Of a stretch of DNA of 59,341 nucleotides, positions 55,445-59,341 are shown piece after piece. Origin of the DNA: Salipiger bermudensis HTCC2601 (GTDB taxonomy: Bacteria > Pseudomonadota > Alphaproteobacteria > Rhodobacterales > Rhodobacteraceae); contig NZ_DS022276.1 in the NCBI RefSeq assembly GCF_000153725.1, positions 3,138,660-3,198,000 on the forward strand, in the 5' to 3' direction. Numbering within the stretch: the first letter of the stretch is position 1; each line of letters starts with the position of its first letter. The notes beneath the pieces are model-generated. The model saw only the letters and a list, made by a program, of their open reading frames with translations. It did not search any database and was not told where the DNA came from. The position numbers and the translations under genes were made by a program.

Positions 55445-58234
55445 ATGAGCTTGTACACAGACTACCTAACCGAGATCGAAACGCGCAAGGCAGAGGGGCT
55501 GCACCCCAAGCCCATCGACGATGGCGCGCTGGTGGCCGAGCTGATCGCGCAGATCGAGGACACCGGCAACCAGTACCGCGACGACTCCCTGCAATTCTTC
55601 ATCTACAACACCCTGCCCGGCACCACCTCCGCCGCCGGCGTGAAGGCCGCCTTCCTCAAGAAGATCATCCTCGGCGACGCCAAGGTCGACGAGATCACCC
55701 CGGCCTTCGCCTTCGAGCTGCTGTCGCACATGAAGGGCGGGCCGTCGGTCGAGGTTCTGCTCGACCTCGCACTCAACCAGGACGGCGAGATCGCGCAGCA
55801 GGCCGCAGAGGTGCTCAAGACCCAGGTCTTCCTCTACGAGGCCGACATGGACCGCCTTGCCAAGGCCCATGCCGAGGGCAGCGCCATCGCCAAGGATATC
55901 CTCGAGAGCTACGCCAAGGCCGAGTTCTTCACCAAGCTGCCCGATATCGACGAAGAGATCGAGCTGGTGACCTACATCGCCGCCGAAGGCGACATCTCGA
56001 CCGACCTGCTGTCGCCCGGCAACCAGGCGCATTCGCGTTCGGACCGCGAGCTGCACGGCAAGTGCATGATCTCCGAGGCGGCGCAGAAGGAAATCGAGGC
56101 GCTGAAGCTGCAGCACCCGGGCAAGCGCGTGATGCTGATCGCCGAGAAGGGCACCATGGGCGTGGGCTCGTCGCGGATGTCGGGCGTCAACAACGTGGCG
56201 CTGTGGACCGGCAAGCCGACCTCGCCTTACGTTCCCTTCGTGAACTTCGCCCCGGTCGTGGCCGGCACCAACGGCATCTCGCCGATCTTCCTGACCACCG
56301 TGGGCGTGACCGGCGGCATCGGGCTTGACCTGAAGAACTGGGTCAAGAAGGTCGACGCCGACGGCAAGCCGATCCTCAACAATGACGGCAACCCGGTGCT
56401 CGAGCAGAAATACTCGGTGGCCACCGGTACCGTGCTCAAGATCGACACCAAGGCGATGAAACTCACGGACGAGGACGGCAAGGAGCTGGTCGACGTCTCC
56501 TCCGCATTCACGCCGCAGAAGGTCGAGTTCATGAAGGCCGGCAGCTCCTATGCCATCGTGTTCGGCAAGAAGCTGCAGACCTTTGCCGCCGAGACCCTCG
56601 GCGTCGAGCCGACCCCGGTGTTTGCACCCTCGAAGGAAGTGTCGGTCGAGGGCCAGGGCCTGACCGCGGTCGAGAAGATCTTCAACAAGAACGCGCTCGG
56701 CACCACTCCGGGCAAGACCCTGCACGCGGGCTCGGACGTGCGCGTCAAGGTCAACATCGTGGGCAGCCAGGACACCACCGGCCTGATGACCAGCCAGGAG
56801 CTCGAGGCGATGGCGGCCACCGTCATCTCGCCGACCGTGGACGGCGCCTACCAGTCGGGCTGTCACACCGCATCGGTCTGGGACAAGAAGGCCGAGGCCA
56901 ACATCCCGCGCCTGATGAAGTTCATGAACGATTTCGGGCTGATCACCGCGCGCGATCCCAAGGGCGAATACCACGCCATGACCGACGTGATCCACAAGGT
57001 GCTCAACGACATCACCGTGGATGACTGGGACATCATCATCGGCGGCGACAGCCACACCCGCATGTCGAAAGGCGTGGCCTTCGGCGCCGACAGCGGCACC
57101 GTGGCGCTGGCGCTTGCGACCGGCGAGGCGACCATGCCGATCCCCGAGTCCGTGAAGGTCACCTTCAAGGGCAAGATGGCCGATTACATGGATTTCCGCG
57201 ACGTGGTGCACGCCACCCAGTTGCAGATGCTCGAACAGTTCGGCGACAACGTCTTCCAGGGCCGCGTGATCGAGGTGCATATCGGCACGCTGCTGGCCGA
57301 CCAGGCCTTCACCTTCACCGACTGGACCGCGGAGATGAAGGCCAAGGCCTCGATCTGCATCTCCAACGACGAGACCCTGATCGGCTCGCTCGAGCTTGCC
57401 AAGTCGCGCATCCAGGTGATGATCGACAAGGGCATGGACAATGCCGCGCAGACGCTGCAGGGCCTGATCGACAAGGCCGACAAGCGCATCGCCGAGATCC
57501 GCTCGGGCGAGAAGCCCGCGCTGACCCCGGACGCGAGCGCCAAGTACTTCGCCGAGGTGGTCGTGGATCTCGACAAGATCGACGAGCCGATGATCGCCGA
57601 CCCGGATGTCAACAACGCCGACGCCTCGCGCCGCTACACTCACGACACCATCCGCCCCGTCTCCTATTACGGCGGCGAGAAGAAGGTCGATCTGGGCTTC
57701 GTGGGCTCGTGCATGGTGCACAAGGGCGACATGAAGATCGTCGCGCAGATGCTGAAGAACCTCGAGAAGGCCAACGGCAAGGTCGAGTTCAAGGCGCCTC
57801 TCGTGGTGGCCGCGCCGACCTACAACATCATCGACGAGCTCAAGGCCGAGGGCGACTGGGAGATCCTGCAGAAATACTCGGGCTTCGAGTTCGACGACAT
57901 GTTCCCGAAGACCCAGGCGCGCAAGGAGTACGAGAACATCCTCTATCTCGAGCGTCCGGGCTGCAACCTCTGCATGGGCAACCAGGAGAAGGCCGCCAAG
58001 GGTGACACGGTGCTCGCCACCTCGACCCGCCTGTTCCAGGGCCGCGTGGTGGAGGACTCGACCGAGAAGAAGGGCGAGTCGCTGCTCGCCTCGACCCCGG
58101 TGGTGGTGCTTTCGGCAATCCTCGGCCGCACGCCGAATGCCGACGAGTACAAGAGCGCGGTGGACGGCATCAACCTGACCAAGTTCGCCCCGCCGACCGC
58201 GACCCCCGAGACCACCCGCTCGGTGCACTTCTGA
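55445..58234 (+). CDS. acnB: Bifunctional aconitate hydratase B / 2-methylisocitrate dehydratase
   Basis: A 929-residue TCA-cycle enzyme converting citrate to isocitrate. An N-terminal HEAT-like domain (about 1-160), a swivel domain and the catalytic core are present. The [4Fe-4S] ligand cysteines are visible in YQSGCHTASVW (about 476) and in the RPGCNLCMGN pair (about 839-842). The length fits AcnB and not AcnA. ATG has GGGACCGTC upstream. Host housekeeping gene next to the prophage. Confidence 0.97.
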   Translation: MSLYTDYLTEIETRKAEGLHPKPIDDGALVAELIAQIEDTGNQYRDDSLQFFIYNTLPGTTSAAGVKAAFLKKIILGDAKVDEITPAFAFELLSHMKGGPSVEVLLDLALNQDGEIAQQAAEVLKTQVFLYEADMDRLAKAHAEGSAIAKDILESYAKAEFFTKLPDIDEEIELVTYIAAEGDISTDLLSPGNQAHSRSDRELHGKCMISEAAQKEIEALKLQHPGKRVMLIAEKGTMGVGSSRMSGVNNVALWTGKPTSPYVPFVNFAPVVAGTNGISPIFLTTVGVTGGIGLDLKNWVKKVDADGKPILNNDGNPVLEQKYSVATGTVLKIDTKAMKLTDEDGKELVDVSSAFTPQKVEFMKAGSSYAIVFGKKLQTFAAETLGVEPTPVFAPSKEVSVEGQGLTAVEKIFNKNALGTTPGKTLHAGSDVRVKVNIVGSQDTTGLMTSQELEAMAATVISPTVDGAYQSGCHTASVWDKKAEANIPRLMKFMNDFGLITARDPKGEYHAMTDVIHKVLNDITVDDWDIIIGGDSHTRMSKGVAFGADSGTVALALATGEATMPIPESVKVTFKGKMADYMDFRDVVHATQLQMLEQFGDNVFQGRVIEVHIGTLLADQAFTFTDWTAEMKAKASICISNDETLIGSLELAKSRIQVMIDKGMDNAAQTLQGLIDKADKRIAEIRSGEKPALTPDASAKYFAEVVVDLDKIDEPMIADPDVNNADASRRYTHDTIRPVSYYGGEKKVDLGFVGSCMVHKGDMKIVAQMLKNLEKANGKVEFKAPLVVAAPTYNIIDELKAEGDWEILQKYSGFEFDDMFPKTQARKEYENILYLERPGCNLCMGNQEKAAKGDTVLATSTRLFQGRVVEDSTEKKGESLLASTPVVVLSAILGRTPNADEYKSAVDGINLTKFAPPTATPETTRSVHF

Positions 58235-58286
58235 TCGGCTGAGCGCCGGGGCGCGTGACGCCTCGGCACACCGCTGGACAAACGAA

Positions 58287-58310
58287 AAGGCCGCGCTCTG
58301 GCGCGGCCTT
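58287..58310 (+). terminator. Terminator after acnB
   Basis: Ten-pair stem AAGGCCGCGC/GCGCGGCCTT with a four-base loop, A-rich before and T/C-rich after; may serve both acnB and the convergent hydrolase gene. Confidence 0.75.
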
Positions 58311-58379
58311 CTCATGTTCGGGGGCATCGCAAGGGTGGCGTCCGCCGCGCGGGCGCTGATCGACCGTCGATAAGCCGCC

Positions 58380-59222
58380 CTACCCCGCGACCACCTCCTG
58401 CCGCTGGGTGCCCAGCCCCTCGACGCTCAGCTCCATCACGTCGCCGGCGCGCAGGAAGCGCGGCGGGGTCATCCCGAGCCCGACACCCGAAGGCGTGCCG
58501 GTCGCGATCAGATCACCCGGCACCAGCGCCATGAAGCGGCTCATGTAGGAGATAATCTCGGCCACGCCGAAGATCATGTCGGAGGTATCGCTGTCCTGCA
58601 CCGTCTCGCCGTTCAGGGCCAGCGACAGGCGCAGCGCCTGCGGGTCGGGCACCTCGTCGGCGCTCACCAGATGCGGCCCGCAGGGGCCATATCCCGGCGC
58701 CGACTTGCCCTTGATCCACTGCCCGCCATGTTCCATCTGCCAGGCCCGCTCCGACAGGTCGTTGACCACGCAATAGCCCGCCACGTGATCCAGCGCCTCG
58801 GCCTCCGAGACCTGCCAGCACGGCTTGCCGATCACCACGCCGAGCTCGACCTCCCAGTCGGATTTCTCCGACCCCGGCGGCAGCATCACCGCATCATTGG
58901 GCCCGGCGAGCGCTGAGGCCGCCTTGGAGAACAGGATCGGCTCCTTCGGGGGCTTGGCTCCGGTCTCGGCGGCGTGCTTGGCGTAGTTCAGCCCGACGCA
59001 GAGGAAGTTCGGCACACCGCCAAGGCAGGCGCCGATGCGCGCGCCTTCGGGCAGCACCGGCAGCGTCGCGAGGTCGATGGCGCGGATCGCCTCCAGCGCC
59101 TCGAGCGAGACGCCGTTACCTGCAAGATCCGGGACAACGCCGCTCAGGTCGCGCATCTCTCCCTGGCTGTCCAGCACCACCGGCCGTTCCTGCCCCTGCG
59201 GGCCCACTCGCATCAGTTTCAT
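58380..59222 (-). CDS. Fumarylacetoacetate hydrolase family protein
   Basis: A 280-residue FAH-superfamily enzyme. Family marks are CVGLNYAKHAAETG (about 75-88), the metal ligands in DWEVELGVVIGK (about 122-133), and DLIATGTPSGVGLG (about 242-255). Members hydrolyse or decarboxylate acyl-pyruvates or related oxo-acids in aromatic or sugar-acid catabolism. The start overlaps the stop of an upstream gene by ATGA, so it is second in a leftward operon. Confidence 0.9.
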   Translation of the reverse strand: MKLMRVGPQGQERPVVLDSQGEMRDLSGVVPDLAGNGVSLEALEAIRAIDLATLPVLPEGARIGACLGGVPNFLCVGLNYAKHAAETGAKPPKEPILFSKAASALAGPNDAVMLPPGSEKSDWEVELGVVIGKPCWQVSEAEALDHVAGYCVVNDLSERAWQMEHGGQWIKGKSAPGYGPCGPHLVSADEVPDPQALRLSLALNGETVQDSDTSDMIFGVAEIISYMSRFMALVPGDLIATGTPSGVGLGMTPPRFLRAGDVMELSVEGLGTQRQEVVAG

Positions 59223-59341
59223 GTCTCGTCCTCCTGGTCTGCGGCCGCCGCCTCGGCTTCGAGGGCAGCGGCAATGTCGTCTGCAAGCTGGCCAGGTGAT
59301 CCTCGACCGCGCGGGTCACCGCGCTCACGTCGCGGGCCCTG
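59219..59341 (-). CDS. C-terminal fragment of an upstream gene, unidentified
   Basis: Forty codons of a leftward gene end at 59219 overlapping the hydrolase start; the last residues read ADDIAAALEAEAAAADQEDE. Nearer the window edge another frame (SAVTRAVEDHLASLQ) looks more protein-like, so a frameshift or an alternative end is possible. Too short to name. Confidence 0.35.
   Translation of the reverse strand, partial: QGPRRERGDPRGRGSPGQLADDIAAALEAEAAAADQEDET

Noticed and set aside
55466-58327. 953-codon minus-strand open frame opposite acnB
   Set aside because: Composition (His, Val, Gly and Arg runs) is that of an antisense shadow, and the plus frame is unambiguous aconitase B.

Overview
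The window is a high-GC alphaproteobacterial chromosome segment. Coding style, a B-type aconitase and a BCCT carrier suggest Rhodobacterales (inference; no species is named). It holds a complete lambda-type prophage of about 50.4 kb inserted in a serine tRNA gene.

Host left flank (1-4620): a partial BCCT transporter, a GntR/FCD repressor gene, a thiamine-diphosphate enzyme and an Asp/Glu-racemase-like enzyme. The two intergenic regions around the repressor gene carry matching 10-bp palindromes (CTGYATACAG), so the regulator probably controls both neighbours and itself.

Prophage (4621-55072): a 44-bp direct repeat, the 5' half of tRNA-Ser(GCT), marks attL (4621-4664) and attR (55029-55072). 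The intact tRNA lies at attR, and the phage end supplies a promoter with the same -10 box and spacing as the stranded native promoter at attL. Rightward from attL come: four overlapping small genes; about fourteen small orphan genes (6033-10295) separated by a recurring 20-bp junction sequence; a terminator; leftward operons with an XRE protein and a C5-methylase-like protein; an MT-A70 adenine methylase; integrase with small excision-type genes; and the immunity region with repressor and putative Cro-like gene. Next are a primase and D5-type helicase with an iteron-like region, a possible late activator, and a packaging-site-like repeat region. The virion genes follow in the lambda order TerS, TerL, W, portal, protease with nested scaffold, D, E, FII, Z, U, V, G/GT frameshift, tape measure, M, L, K and a giant fused I-J tail-tip protein. 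Lysis genes come next, including a membrane-anchored lysozyme and a spanin pair, then an esterase-like tail protein, an opposite-strand lipoprotein gene, SSB and a dNMP-kinase-like gene.

Seven copies of a 16-bp palindrome GCACRNNNNNNYGTGC lie at nearly every candidate early promoter and at both prophage ends. They probably bind the prophage repressor or Cro, forming a dispersed regulon.

Host right flank (55120-59341): acnB with a terminator, and a leftward fumarylacetoacetate-hydrolase-family gene followed by the fragment of another gene.

The most unusual signals are the conserved junction sequence separating the small-gene array (with one gene duplicated together with its junctions), the swap of the tRNA promoter, the dispersed operators, and the fusion of a holin-like membrane domain to a GH24 lysozyme.
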